Shown here piece by piece: positions 11,501-26,500 of a stretch of DNA of 64,000 nucleotides. Under the pieces are notes generated by a model, which saw only the letters and a list, made by a program, of their open reading frames with translations, was not told the origin of the DNA and searched no databases. The stretch is from contig NC_087065.1 of assembly GCF_963678635.1 (NCBI RefSeq), positions 56,138,397-56,202,396 on the forward strand, in the 5' to 3' direction. Numbering within the stretch: position 1 is the stretch's first letter; each line of letters starts with the position of its first letter. This DNA is from Symsagittifera roscoffensis (Eukaryota; Xenacoelomorpha; Acoela; Convolutidae). A program made the translations under genes and the position numbers.

Positions 11501-14500
11501 ACCTTTTCTTGAATTGAATCTAAGAATCTCTGATTTGGGAGATTAATTTTCGAGACAAGTCCACAAGTTTCAAAAACAGGTCAAAAATCGAAAATTTGAT
11601 TTTTCAGGGGAACATAACTTTTTGTGTAAAAAAATTTGAGTGTAGCCAATTATGCAGGAGCGCTTCTAAGAACCAGTTGTATCCATTGAACACAAAGTCT
11701 TTGGGAGGGTATTTTTTGAATAAGTCAAACCTTTCGACTTTTCTGAGGGCCATAGCGTTTTGAGGAAAAAAATGCTGGGAAACTTTCTTCAGCCCGTGCT
11801 TTCGATTGAGCCCAAAATCTCAAATTTGGGTGTACATTTTCAAAAAAAAAATCCAAAAATGGGTCAAAAATTCTCTGCACCTACTTTCAAGAAGGCTAAT
11901 TTTTCTATTGGAATCACTTTGTTGAAAATCGGCTAGAAAACTTCTGAGAAAAACTAAAAATTTTGAGAAAAGTAAGAACATTTTTTTGAAGCATCTAAAA
12001 AAATTCAAACCCAAATCACATACCTTTTCGTAAGAACTGTTTTTATTGAACAAAAAATTTTAAAAACCCAAGCTTTGGAAACAAACTCCTTGAAAAACGT
12101 ACCAGATAATATAAACTGCTTTTGAAAAAAGAGATCGGAAAATCAGCCGACAGAACTTAGGACGAAAACCAATTTGAAAAAAATTCAACATTTTTTTTCA
12201 ATACATATAATTAAAAACTACCTCAAGTGAGGTTGTGTTATCATCGCAGTTGAAAACAATGTGTCCTTAGCGTTAGCGAACCACGTTCCCCTCGCAGTAA
12301 AAAAAAACTGGAAAGCATTTCAACGCATTTTTTTTTAAATGACAATGACACCAGCCAATTCAACATAATCAACACATCAGTCTCTGGCCTTACTTACCAC
12401 TGGTTAGAAAATTGGTCAAACAGGTCGAATGTCTGGCGAGTACATCTAAAGGACTGATTCTGTAGGTTCCAATGCAATTAGTGATGGCCCCTGGACCTCC
12501 TTCCAGTTTTGGCGATAACCACTTCAGATTGACGGCTGGTATGCCACCACTGCTAATTGAAGTTATCGCTCTGTATTGCGATTCTGAAACAAACCAAACT
12601 CTCGCATAATTGCAAACAAAGTGCAATTATTATTTTCCACTTTGTTTAGTTCAAAAATTAGTTAGAAGTTCAAAATTAGTTAGAAGTTCAAAAATTAGTA
12701 TAAAACTGTTGAAAAACGCCATGCAATAATTATATTTGTTTGATATCCCTGCAAATGCAGATGCATCGGGCGGGAACAGAAGGATTGTGTTTTCATGATG
12801 AGACTACAGGGAACTCAACTTTGCTCAAAGCAACGTCATTTAAAGCAATGAGTCCAGGTCGTCAACGAACGACTGGAGGCTGCTGTTCCGTTTCCAGGAG
12901 GCCCAAATGCGCTGCAGCCGAAGAAGACAGAAAAGAAAAAGCGGAGAAAGTCTTCTGCTCATTTCCTCAGTAGCCATAAGACCATGCCATTTGAGAAATC
13001 GTCGAACTGAATTAATGGAGAAAAAATTATATTCAGCGACATGGAATACGAAAAATGAGCTTACGATCTGCGAGGATGACGTCGTGGGCCTGACTTTGAT
13101 GGAGAAGTTCGACATCGTAGTTGACTGAAGTGTGCTTCTGCTGTTCCTCCTGAAAACACCAAAAAAAGTTGAAAGATGCGGAAAACACAAAGAATTTGAA
13201 AGATCAAAATTAATATGGAAGATTTAAAAAGAGAAGAAAATATAATCATATATAACTTGCCTTCACAAGAAATCGATTTTCAAAAAGTGTTGAACATCAT
13301 AATATTTACACAGAGGCGAAGGAGAGCTTCGCGCACTTGCGATACTAAATGAATGACAATCACTACTTGCAGATGAACCGAGAAATCGAAAAATGTGCTT
13401 CGAACCTGCGAATGGAGTCTCACGCCCTGCCCTCTCGACTTAACAAACGCCAAACACTGTCGCAAATACAGCAGCTACACATGCTAACAAATTGACAATA
13501 CCATGCCGCAAAAGTGGCACCAAATACAAATAGAAACAATTTTGCAAGTTATAGGAATATAATAAACTGAAGACATCAACACTAACTTTGCATGTAATAA
13601 ATTGGAAAGCATAAAGCCACATTATGTATAAATTATGCATTTCAGAAAAAAGCGAGATATATGGAGTTAGAATATTTCTGAAATCGAGTTTTTATGGCTG
13701 TTATGTTGTTTGAAACACAGCATTTTTTCGGTTCATCTGATGAATTTAAAATGCCTCAACTGAGTTAACTTATCACTATTCGAATGTCAAAGTACATGCT
13801 ATCGAAAAGCCGTAAAAGTGCGCCAAACGTGGTACCAATATTTGCGACTTAGATTAGAAAAAAAAGAATAGCCGTATATAAAATTAACGCTCACTAAAGT
13901 TGGCTAGTGTAAATAGGCCGAAACCTATTAAGCCGAAAAAAAGGACAAAACAAACAATACAAGTTTAACAAATAGAGTTGAAATAACTAAAACCAAAACA
14001 AAAAGCAATATTCGAAAAGAACGGATATGTAACATTCTACCAAACGCAAACAAGCTTAGTATTTGCAACCGAGTGGAGTAGGATTTGGAACGAAGAAAAA
14101 GAGGTGAAGGAGAGCAGGAGTGAGTCCTGGGAACAAAATTATTTACGGGAAAAAGTCTTATACCGATTGCAAAACCCTTGCTTGTCGCAAGGGTAACAAG
14201 CATCAAAACAAAACTTAAAACGCGGTAACAAAGCCGACGATTGTTGAGCAGACATGTGTTGTGCCGAAAAACAAAATGTTTTCATCTAAAGAACCTAAAA
14301 ACTCAAAAAAATTTTTTTAAATTCCCCCCTGAAAACATTCAGATAAAACCATTTCGTTTCTCAAACGACTCACAAAGAGGCCTTGAAGCCGATATGTTAT
14401 AAGCCGAAAACTTTCATGCCAAATAAAGAGAAAATAAAAAACGGAAAAAAAAGTTTACTAAAATCGGAGTTTAACAACTTGCAGGCGTGCGAAGGTACTC

Positions 14501-17500
14501 TTTGGCAGTGGTAGTGGGACGAGGACATTTAAGACCGGCTATTTTAGATTTTCGAGCTCAGTCAAAACTCAAGAATGGTCATATTTAGCCGCATTAATTT
14601 AGTTTTAAAAATGCCGCTGAGAATTCGGAAAAAGAACTTAAAAAGCAACAAATCAAAAAGACAATCAATACCTTCATCGGTATATTTGTGATTATCGTGC
14701 AAGCCAATTTGAGATTTCGACACAGGCACTTCATCACATTTTTCCACAGTTTGAGACCAGGCTCACTTCTCACGAGAGAAAACTCATCTTTTCGATTATC
14801 CTCGAAATTCGAATTCACATCGGAGCCAATTGCCACTTCGTCATTCGTTAAAGAAATCAGTTCACACTTGACATGATTCAAAAATTTGCAGTCTGCTGAT
14901 ACACTTTCGCCCCAGGTTCTAAACAGTTTTGAAGCACTTGATTGTAATTCAAGGTATCGTACTTGTCAAATGTACATTTTTTTCATTTTCCGATAGCCAA
15001 GGTAACTATTTATTCGCAATAATACAGGTTCAATGCGCACTTAAACAAGAAATTTCCCACCGTTTGCTGAATTTCAAAATCAAAACTAATTAGGGCCATA
15101 AAATATTGAAAAACAGACTTCAAAGGACATTTACTGAGATTTAAATATTACTGATTATTCGTCAAAACTTTAGGCAAGAAAATATTGTAACAGCCCTAAC
15201 TAGTAATTCCTGTTAAATCGAATATCAGTGCAACAGCAATACCAGTGCCATCTACTGTTTCTCAGATATCGATTTTGATGATGTCGATGAAATTAAAGAG
15301 AAGAATCAATTCACTTCAAGTAGACTAACTTGAGAGAAGGGTTGCGACAGAAGTATCTCTGTGATGCGACACATCGTCTGAACACTTTCTGCAACTGAGT
15401 TTTCCGGTCAAAACTGAAATATGATGCAATATTATTAGAAAAGACCACTCGAAACTCCACAAGTAACATATTTTTTAAAATGCACATTTCAGGTCGAGAT
15501 AGTTTGAAGCGTTTTGAACTGATCGTTTCTGAAATCTGATCTTCATTGATAATATTTTTCGGACAACTTCGCAGAACTCAAGAAAAACGAGAAACTGTAA
15601 AATAGAAAACTCTGTTTTTTAGCCCCTGGTCCACTCAATGCAGAACACCATCCGTGTTGGAGGGCGGATGTCATCCAATTAGCCGTAGCCGGTCCCACCT
15701 TGAGGAGGCGGATGACACTGGGACCACAACGACCGTGACCGAAGTGAGATTCCAACGCATAACCCTCGTGTTAAGATATGCGTACAACCATCGTGTTAAG
15801 ATACGCATAAAGAGCTTGTTCAATTACGTATTTACTGTTACGAGTTGTCAATTTCTGTAAACGCTGCGAGGTGTCTAATTTTGTGAGTGCTCTTTTGTAG
15901 TGAATGGTCATAATACGGTTTTTGATGCATCTTTTGACAGGTCTCATTTTGATTGATTTGTTCAAATTTGAAGAATTTTGCTATGTGTTTCAAAAAACTG
16001 TTAAAACTTGATATACGGTCAAACATTCCAAAAACAAAGGATTGTGCAGAATCTAGAATCATTTCAAGAAATTTTTGGTACTATCGTATCTTTGTGTGAT
16101 TGCAACTGATTTAAAATTAGAACGGATAACTTTTGCGCAAACTTGGGTAGTTTTTATATGTGCGCCGCATTGTGCGGCGATGAGATGAACAAGACGAAAG
16201 CGTATGAAAGAAAAAAAATTTTGAGAAAAACAAACTAACAGACAATTTGCTAAAACGACAAATCGAAAGGGAAATTATAAAAAATGCAAGAAATCCGAAA
16301 TCGTTGAACTGCATTAGCTATATCCTAAGAAGATTTACAAACAGAGGCGAAGCGAAGCTTCGCACTACTTTCGATACAGCACATGCATATAATGACAACC
16401 TAATTGACAGAAGTAAAGATAAAAACCCACGAAAAAACTTTTTGTGGGGGAAAATCGAAAAAAAAAATCCTACTTGGTCTTGATTTAGCCTTAAAAAAAC
16501 TCCATTCAAGAGAAGATGCTAAATTAAACAATAGAAATTTAAATGAGCATTAAAACTAAACTTCGGAAGCGGTAAAAAAAAGCCGACAATTCTTGTGCAG
16601 AGACAAGTTGCACCGAAAAACACGTTGCGTCGAAAAACAAACTTAAAAACTCCCTACATGAAAACTCAATTCCCTCAAAAAAAAAACATTCAATTTAAAC
16701 CTTTTAGCTCCTCAAACGAGTCAGAAAGACACCTCTAAGCCGATATAGTATCAGCCAAAACCTTTGCGCCGAAAAAATAAAAAGAAAAGAAAAGTGAAAA
16801 AAAAACTGATATACTGAAATCGGAGTTTGTAAATATATAATCAAAATTTTAAAAATTAAAACAGAACGGGCATTTAGAATGTAGACATAATCAAAAAATG
16901 TTTGTGCGGTGACAAGAAATACAGATGGAGATAACCACCAATTTCTGTTATCCTGCGAACAAAATTATTTACGGGATGAAGTCTATTACCAGATTGCATC
17001 TCACTTTTTTATAGCAAGGGTAATGAAGCGTACAAAAGATTATGAATTTTCAGCAAAAATGTTTATTTAATTCGAATTAAAAAGCAGTTCTAATATCTTA
17101 TGATTTTATCTGTTTAGTGACTACTAGTGTCTTAAATGCTTTTTTACTGAAATCGAAAAACCAATCAAACAATCCATAAAAAAATTATTTTTATGTTTTC
17201 TTGTATTTTTGGTTATATTTATCTATGAAATAAGAAATTTTAAGGCGCGGGCTCATACCTTAGGGATAGGCTTCTAGCTGAAAACCATCAAGGCATCATT
17301 TTATTACAGGGTGCAAAAAAAATTATTTTTCTAGTTTTTTAAACCAAAAAAAATCTTAATAGGCTTTAAACTGCAATATCAAAAAAACTAAGAGGTTTTG
17401 AGAGATCATATCAACACATCAGAACTCAAACTACAACAGCACTTAGCAAAGCATCTACCAAAAATGTCTCAAAAAGATAAACATAAAATCAGTGGGTCAA

Positions 17501-20500
17501 ACTTCTAACATTCTCAGAAAAAACCAAGGAGATTTTTCTCGAAAAAAAAGATTTAAAAAAATTAGAAAAAGATTGAATCACTCTGAGAGCTTCCTCCGAA
17601 AGTACCGATCAAAAGAATTTTTGAAAAAATAATTATCACAAGATAAATAGCAATGCAAGATAGTAGAAGAAAAAAAATAATTTAAGAAAATTTATTAGGT
17701 TTCAAGTTCACCTTCCTGAACCTACAAAGAACAACACTTGAAAACCAAAATTTTTCAGTAGCAGACAGAAAAAATTATTTCTCAAGTTTTTTATTTTGTT
17801 GAAACTACCTAAAATTGGAAAAACTCAACAAATGCATAAGGAAACTTGGCAGATAGAAACTCAACTTGAAATTGCAAAACGATGAACTCGTCTAACAATT
17901 TTGATTGAAATTATCGAAAATTTTGAATTTAATACTTTCTGAAACGCTGGCAATTCAGGCTTGTTTGGTTCTCGTTTTCAACTGAAACAGCTAATTTTCA
18001 AAACAATATGGACTAAAAAGCTATTAACACATTTTTTAATTGCTGTAGAAAGTTTTCAGAAAATAAAAAAATGCGAAAAATCTTATATTCAATTAATTAC
18101 ACCAAAAAACAACAGGTTTTGGATTCAAATTTTGAAATGAGAAACATCATTATAAGAACATGGTAATTGAAGGCTACGAGTCGACAGATTTTTGAAAGGT
18201 CGTAGATATAAATTCGTAAGCTGGCTGGTTATCTGCAAAATAAACAAAGAAACTATCATTTTTTGGAAAAGATTCTAAGCAATATACTTTCAAATAAAAG
18301 TATGGGATGAAGAAATAGTGAAAACAACTATTGAAATACATGTTTGATGTAATAATTTTACAATGTTAGTATAACAAACATCGGTACAAGCTGACGCACA
18401 TTGTAAAACTGTCACAATGACTCCGCAATTTTTACCTTTTTTATGACTTGATCAGCGCAGTTAAGGTTGCAATAGACAGCAACACCTGAGCGTTTATACG
18501 AATGTTTTGCACAATTAAAATAGAAGCACTTCTGCATTTATTTAAACTAACAATAGAAGTTTTATGTATACCAGCGTACAAAGCACCTCCAGTGCTTCAA
18601 ACATATAAATGAAAGTTAAAATTGCTTTCTTACAGAGTGTATGAAAAACAACTAAATGAACACAACCGTAACAATGGACGAGATCATCGAGCAACGCTTT
18701 TTAATTAAAAAACTAAACGATAAAAAAAAATCAGTTCAAAGGTTATTTTTAAATTGCAACTTAGAAATCTCTAAAACAACTGGGTTTCAGATTTTCGTAT
18801 TTTTAACTTAACCTTTAAACAAAACCTTAAAATGGCCGACAGTATATAACTGCTTTTTCCATTAAAAAAAAAACACGTTTGAAAAACTATCTATCGCAAA
18901 ATCAATCAATTCATAAATCAGATGGTTGTTTACCTTAATTTTTTTTATCATAAGCCCGTACGTTTATCAATGGCTGCCATCAGAAGTTCAATCCAGCGCA
19001 AATAATTTAGAAATACCAGACTAATTTTTCTTAGTTTAATTCTTTTGACGAAAATTCTTGAAAGATCATTAAAAAAATTATATTGAAAGCTTCCAAGGAT
19101 TAAGCCAAAAATTTAGGAGGAAGGCCACACCTGCAAAAGCTGATAAAAAAATGAAAGCACCACATTAAATGGTCGACAGTTTGAAACTTTGAAAAAGTTT
19201 TTTTTATATATCGAACTTTTTAAAAATTTTCAAACTATCATTAAAACCTCATATCTAGGAAGGTAAAAGAAGTTGGGCAGTCATATTTTGAGTCTAGATA
19301 CAAAACTTCTTGAGAGAACCTTGACAGCACCCTGTCAGAGTGTTGAGAATTTCCAACTTTATGAAGTTTATTAAAACTAATTTTTCTGAAAATTTTGAAA
19401 AATCATTAAAAAAAACGTCATATCTCGAAAACCAACATGCTTTAAGCAGTCAAAGTTGAATGTATGTTTTGCAACCTATGAGAGTACCCTGATAGTACCC
19501 AACTACAAAGTTTAAAAACTCAATTTTTGAGGAAATTTTGAAAATATGGAAAAAGCCATAAAAGAAGGTCGTACGTATCTCGTAAACAAAAGGATTCGTA
19601 CACAATATCTCGACCACTGGTAGAAAACTGACAGCATCTTACTCTTGTCTTGCTTATTTCATACTTCGTGAAATAAATACTGATTTCAAACTAGAAAAGC
19701 GAATAAAAAACAATTTAACTATTGCAATAACGATATAGCTTGAATGTGAAAAAATTCTTTCGGTCAACATGCAAAATTAATACATTGAAAACGTTTGAAC
19801 AAGGCGAGACAGTGAAGCCCGCATATAAATATATATTAGACACACATCAAGTTTACTGTGCTGTAACCGACGAATGCCATTTGTTTGATCGAGTTAGATG
19901 TCTGTCAGGCATCCGCTGCTTGACACAATTTTTGCTTTATTACAGAAAATACTTCAGATGGCTTCGACGCTTAAGGCATATCGTTAATGCATGTAAATTG
20001 TAGAACAGGGCCAAGAACTGATACTTGTGGCACATCTAGATTGACTGATTTCCATTCAGAAACAACAGTGCGAACAACCACACATTGATACCTGTCTGAT
20101 ATATAGCTTTCAAACCATCGACAGACAATTCCGCTGACGCCATATGAATCAAGTTTTTCTTTAAGCAGCCTGTGATCAATTGCATCATATGCTTTCCTTA
20201 AAGCAACGAGAAAGCTACACTGTACAACTGTGTTTGTTTTTTATCTTAACTTCTCTTTTCAGCTAAAGCATCTATGATCGCGAATTTTTGTCGAAATCCT
20301 GATAGATTATCATGAAACAAGCTATATCATTCGAAATACCCATAACATCGAGCATACATTGCTCTCTTAAAAACTTTTCTGCAGCTATTTAGCAATGGTA
20401 TAGGTTTGTAATTGTTCCTCTTATTTGCTACCAGATATATAATAAGGGAGAAAAAAAACTATTTATTTTTCCAGTAGCATTAAAAAATTTTAGATTCAAA

Positions 20501-23500
20501 TGAGAGGTTAACAAAAAATGTATTTCTCAAAAACTTCAATTTAATTCTTCTCGAAATTGAATACAATTCATTCAGTGGTCGAAGTTAAACTGAATTAGAC
20601 TAGCAATAAAAAGATTTTTTCTCAGAAGTGAAAAATGAACCGTTAAAATGATATAGGCTCTTCTACTGTGGGCTGAAAACGGTAGAAGAAAATTATTTTG
20701 TACTAAGGAGGCGTAAGCTTTCATCTGTTAATTCGATGCAACGAAAACTGAAGTAAATTCAAAGAGTAGACTCATGGGGTTCTTTTTCGTTTCGCATACC
20801 ATATTAACGCAACAATTATTGCAAAAAAAACTATCGTATCGGCTGCATTTGATTACATAATCAACGAAGATATTGATTGCACGCCTGATGGAGGAGGTTA
20901 TTACAGCGCGGATTCAAATTAACCGGACAAAACCAACAAGATTGGAAAACTGAAACACATTTTTCTCAAATTGGGTTACGATTAAACAATAAAAGATAAG
21001 AACGAAAATTGTTTAAAATTTCACCAGAATCATGGTGCAAGTAATTTTGTGAAATTTGAAACCAAATTATTACCCGAAAAATGGGTCAGTTCGGCTTTTT
21101 CAAGTTAATAAAGAGTTACGCTAAAACTCTTCAGTTAATTAATGTAACAGTTATAATTAAAAAAACTCTTAACACAACCCAACAAAGTTCTAGAAGGGTA
21201 AAATCTCCAAAAAATCTGTATAGGAGAATATATTTTTGTGTTTGATAGTCAAAAAGGTCATTTACTGTATAAAGGTCAAAAAATTTGTTTAAAAACAAAT
21301 TTCAAAGTTTTGCGCAAGGAGTTTTTACCGTTCCAGAACTTTGTTCGCATAATTTGGTATGATTCCAGAACTTTGTTGCGTTTCGTTTGGTTTTATCAAT
21401 TAGCTTTTGATATTTTTTATCAATTAGCTTGTTAGTTTTAGGGTTTTAGAGTAATTCTGATTAAGTAAAAAAAGCCAAAATGACCCATTTTTGGGGTAAA
21501 ATTTTAGTTCTGAAAAATAAATTACACCATGATAATTGTGGTTAAATTCTAAGCAACATTTGTTCCGTTCACTTTTTGTTTAATCTCCACCCAATTTGAG
21601 AAAAACGGGTTTGAAATTTCAAGTTTTGTTCGTTTTGTCCGGATAATTTAAATCAGCACTGTAGTCTCCAAAATTTTAGAGTGTTCGATCTAACGGGAAG
21701 TGATGGTTGTTGGAGAGTATAACGATAAGACCGGAAGAAGAAACTTGGGCCAATTTGTCCAGACAACAACTGACAATCTCCTCGAAGTCAAGTTGAGTAA
21801 CATCTTTTCTGGGGGAACCATATGTACTGAGCTCCTCCAGAATCTGAAACCATCACCAACACTAGTATAACATTGAACTCGGTAATAATAGAAGAGTGTT
21901 ACCAAATTCAATTAACTTGTAATTAAGAAATATAAATTAGAATTCTGGCAAAAAAAAACATCATTTTTCTTGAAAATCAACTATTTCATGGCATGACTTT
22001 CGTCCAATTCTTGAGCGGCAAACAGAGGGAATCGAGTGCTGAAAGGGTAGTTGAGCGCAATAAAAAGACACACTTGTTTAATAAACGAAGGTTCATATTA
22101 TATCTTTTTCAATTTAAAAGTATATTAGCATAAAAATTTGCAAAACATTTATGATTGAAACTGATCTGACGAAGTGAAGCTAATTATAGCTATTTTTTTA
22201 AAAATTTTTAATTCATTTGATGACTCTTAATTTTATCTTGACACCGAGAACCGGAGCTTCGCATCACTTGCGATACAAAATATATACGAGTGTTAGGGCA
22301 TGAGTTTTAAAATGCGACATATCCCACCCACACAATCCAGCAGTTATCTAACACACTCATGATTCAAAAAATCTGATTCACAGGCTGAACTTCAATAAAT
22401 CGATCACACTCATGATTCAAACATTCACACAAGTTGTTAAAGTGAAAAAAAATATTACAGGAAAAGAGCAAAGCGCCTTTTGAAACAAATTAGTGAATAG
22501 AATTTTTCTTTAAAAAATCTGATTTTTTAAACGAATCTTCCCGAAAACGTATTCGTTTTATTTTGTAAATATGGAGATATAAAATATTTTTCATAGTTTG
22601 AGAGAACCGTTTGATTTATTCTCTGAATGCATGAATTCTGAAGGCTTTTTTCGTAAAATACACATGTAGCTCTTCGCTATATAATTGTCATCTTCTAAAA
22701 TAAGATGCCTAGCATTGAAACACGTCAATTCATTTATTTTAACAGAGCATGAAACTAATGAAAGTTTTGACAAAATTGAGCCTTAGTAGATTTTGAAAAA
22801 GGTAGCTAAAATTTTAATATTTGCATATGTTTGTAAATTTAACAGATTACCATTAGCATGAAGAATCATGAGTAATGATAGATGAAAATTTGGAGGGCGA
22901 ATTGTTTCTAACTCTAAACAACAAACTGTTGACAAACAGCAGCCGATAGTGCAATTCGGTTCCACAAGCGGCCCAGACATCATTTATTACAAAACAAGTA
23001 ACTTTAAAACCTTTTTTATTTAACAAAAAACTATATAATTAAATTAAAAACAACAATTTGAGAAAGGCAGATTGATAAGCATAAAGAATTCCGCTGATGA
23101 TTATGCAAAATATGTCTAAGTTTGAAGAGCCTAAGTTTGCTTTCACTTAAAAATTGATTCCCAAAAACGATCTTCAACAGAAATAATGAGTCACACCTCC
23201 GACAAAGAAAATAAGCGTCACGTCACAACTTTTTAAAAATTTCTCCTGAAATAAAAACAAGAGCGTTGACCTTGGTAGAAGAAAATGGACAAATAATTTA
23301 ATTCCAATGCTCCAAAGAAACCCAATATTACGAAGTTAACTGGTCCAACAAGTCCTCAGTATTCTCATAGTCATAAATGACCATCACTGAGAGTTAGTTT
23401 CACCTAGAAGCACTATTCTTTGAGGGTAACAAGTTGCCTAGCTACCCACCTTACGAATCCGAGCTTTTTAAAATCACCGGGTATGAGCCCTTCCTAAGAC

Positions 23501-26500
23501 TAAATCATAGGATCCACAGTGCTAAAAGCATTGTAGCGGTTACCATTCATGGCAACTTCGGGAAAGCCCATTTTCCACAAATAGCTTTCTCATCATCAGG
23601 GGATTCTATAGAAGACAGTCCCCCGTTTCTGGTCTCCACTAACACAGAAATTTGTACCAAAAGTCGTCTCTATCCGAAGACCTGCGAGACTACTAATGAC
23701 ACTTAGTCTGGTGGCTTTCAAGGCCGTATCGAGACAGGGCAAGCGCAATACAAAAAGGTCGAGTGGCCCCCAAAGGCTTGCGTTTGCCGAAGCAAGGCTC
23801 CCCAAGGTTCGCACTTACGTCTTGAGCACTGGGCAATGCGGCGTGTGAAGTTTGCAGAAATGGCCTCGTTTGATGAACCGTCGGTGACATATTGGAAGCA
23901 CGTGATCCAATACATCGCGCAGGTAATAGGAAGTACAAACACCCGCCGGACAGCACAAAAGCTCAGACCAAATCCCCAGGATACACCGGGGTAGATCCAA
24001 TTACTGCGGACCCCACTCTAGGAGGTACACCACTCTAGGAGGTGCCACACTAACGCATCCCGAAAAAACAGATACATCTACCAACATTAAACGACTTGAG
24101 TTCCACGGCTAAAATTATCATTCACAGAATAGATAGTAAAAAACTATTTTAAAGCCCTAACAGTTATGATTCGAACAATTAAAAACTTTTAAAAAGTTAC
24201 CTCAGTGGCTGTATGAAGTGTTTACTCTGCTAACTTTGGGCTCATTCGATCGAATCAAAACTGTGCAAAATTTGTATTGATAGACAATCAATTTTTTTAG
24301 CTTAATTTTTCTAATAATAGAATTGAAAAACATCATGTTAAACTGCATTGATTTTTTTATCCAGTTTTTCTTATCCAGTCAGTTTATAAAAACAAAAACA
24401 CAATCATCTTCCCAAAGTCAATGAGAATGCTCCAGTTATTATCAGAGATAGGATATTTTTCACGCAGAGGCGAAGATGAGCTTCGCACCACTTGGGATAC
24501 AAATAAAATCAATTACCTAAAACATAAGAAGAATTGGGGCTGCACGAAGTCCTTTCATTCCTCTCTCATAACAAAAAGATGGAACCGATAAGCAAAAAAC
24601 ACGGTGAAATGATCAAAAAATTCCTATTGGAATTCAAAAACTTTGCATAAAATCAAACAACTATAAAAAACAGCCAAACAACCTGCAAGTCCTACAGGCA
24701 AATTTGATGGCAAGAAAAAACCCTATCCGGTGCTTGCTATAAACAAGAATTAAAATGAAACGAAATTGAAAAACTAAAATTTCCAACAAATTGACTGGTA
24801 AAGTTTAAAAAATGTCACAATAAACCATATGAAACCTGCAGAAAACATATGAAAACTTCATAAACCTATAAAAACATCCAAAAGACATCAAATTTGACAA
24901 AAATGACAAAGCGATAAGAACAATTGCAACAAAAAACGCCCGTTTATGAAATAAAAAATCTCAGCCGCAAAGAACCAAACTCTTGAAAATCGTATGACGC
25001 TCGTCACATTCTTTGAACACAAAAAAATCGTTTACAAATGCAAAAAAAAATCATCCTGGAAACGTGTTGATTTTTTCGAAATAATTGAAATTGTTTTAGA
25101 AAAAATTTGACATAGAAAAACAATACACTAATAAATCGACGTCAAGTGGAATTTTATGAACCTGAAAAAAAACATCAAACTAAACAAAACTAAGACAAGC
25201 TCCACGCATTTTCGTCGGGTTTCTCGATTAAACACCTAATTTGAGAATTGGCATGATATTATTCAATTAAACTAAAAAAATACCTTAAAAAAGTTAAAAC
25301 TTTCCTTCGTTTGAAGGCCAAAACCTTTTCCTTGAAGCAACTGGGCGAGCAAACTATAAAAGCGAGCTTTCGCATGATAGTTATCGAGAAAAGTTCAAAG
25401 AAAGGTCACACGAATCAGAAAGTTAAATTTTCCGAGAATCATGGTTTTTCTCTAGAAAAAATTGGGCAGAGCCACTGATGCAGAAAAAATTCACATAACC
25501 TGTTACCTCGATTGAACCCAAAAACCCAGGTTTTCAAAAAACGTTCAAAAAACGCACTTTTGGCTTTTCCGAATGCCATAATTGTTGTCAAAAAATTTGG
25601 CCGTAGTCGCATGAGCAACGCAGCTTTCCGCAACCCGTTCTTTGGCTTGAATCTAAAATTTCAGATATGGCAGGCAATTTTCCGTTAAAATTTAGAAAAA
25701 AAGCTTAAAAAATCAAAAAATGACTTTTCCGAGGACGATAAATTTTAGTGTAGAACAAATGATGAAGGGCCGTTAATGCAGGGGAGCTTCCTACTACCCG
25801 TTATCTCCATTGAACACAAAACCTCAGGTTTGGGAGGCTAGGTTTCGAGAAAAGTCGAAAAGATTCTAAAATTTCACCATTCCGAGGGCCATAACTTTAG
25901 GTGTAAAAAAATAAATTAAGGCGTAGCCGCTCAAAGAGGTGAGCTTTCTAAAAAAATCAAATAAAACAAAATTTTGTTTTTGGTAGGTTATTTTTTGAGA
26001 AAACGAAAGAAAAATCAAAAATATTGGTAAATATTCCTCCAAACTTTTTCGAAGGCTGAAACAAAAAGGGTAAAACAAAAAGAAACCAGGGGAAAATGAA
26101 GACCCACAAGCGTGTAGAAGATCTTGCTATAGATACTACATTTTTGAAAATCGGTAGAAGGTTTTTAGAAACAAAATTATTTTTTTGCAAAAAAGAGTAA
26201 AAATTTTCCAAATCCTCTCAAAAAAAAAACAAAATAAAAAACTCAATCCCATACATTTTCATAATAACTGTTTTTACCAAACAGAAATTTCAGGCAAACA
26301 AACCAAGCAAGACGTTTGAAATTCAAATAAATAATTGAACAAAATTTACGAAGCGGAAACAAGGCCGATGATCTTTGAGCAGACACCAGTTCAGCCGAAA
26401 AAAAAACTAATTATGTAAAAAAAACTGCTATAAGTTTAAGGTCCTCTAGCATCAACAAAATTGCCTGTATGGCACCTTAGGAATGATATCCTAGCATCAT

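Noticed and set aside
10750-12080. CRISPR-like or coding tandem repeats
   Set aside because: Units are long, diverged and lack constant repeats with unique spacers; no frame stays open across units; the genome is animal.
12840-13064. Extension of INTS13 exon 6 into a 116-codon open frame
   Set aside because: The GTAAGC donor at 13064 continues in phase into exon 7, which carries the next conserved INTS13 block; the extra frame has no counterpart in the family.
15330-15413. Alternative reading frame of INTS13 exon 4 (MCRITEILLSQPF)
   Set aside because: It looks protein-like but meets a TGA at the 5' edge and breaks the phases of both neighbours; the chosen frame is consistent on both sides.
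22783-22983. Possible INTS13 exon (frame with HYRLLFVNSLLFR)
   Set aside because: Exon 2 (phase 0) joins exon 3 directly with matching protein order, so no extra exon is needed; the frame has no family match.
23590-23620. Hammerhead-like CTGATGA...GAAA on the minus strand
   Set aside because: There is no room for stem II between the two core boxes and no pairing flanks for stems I and III.
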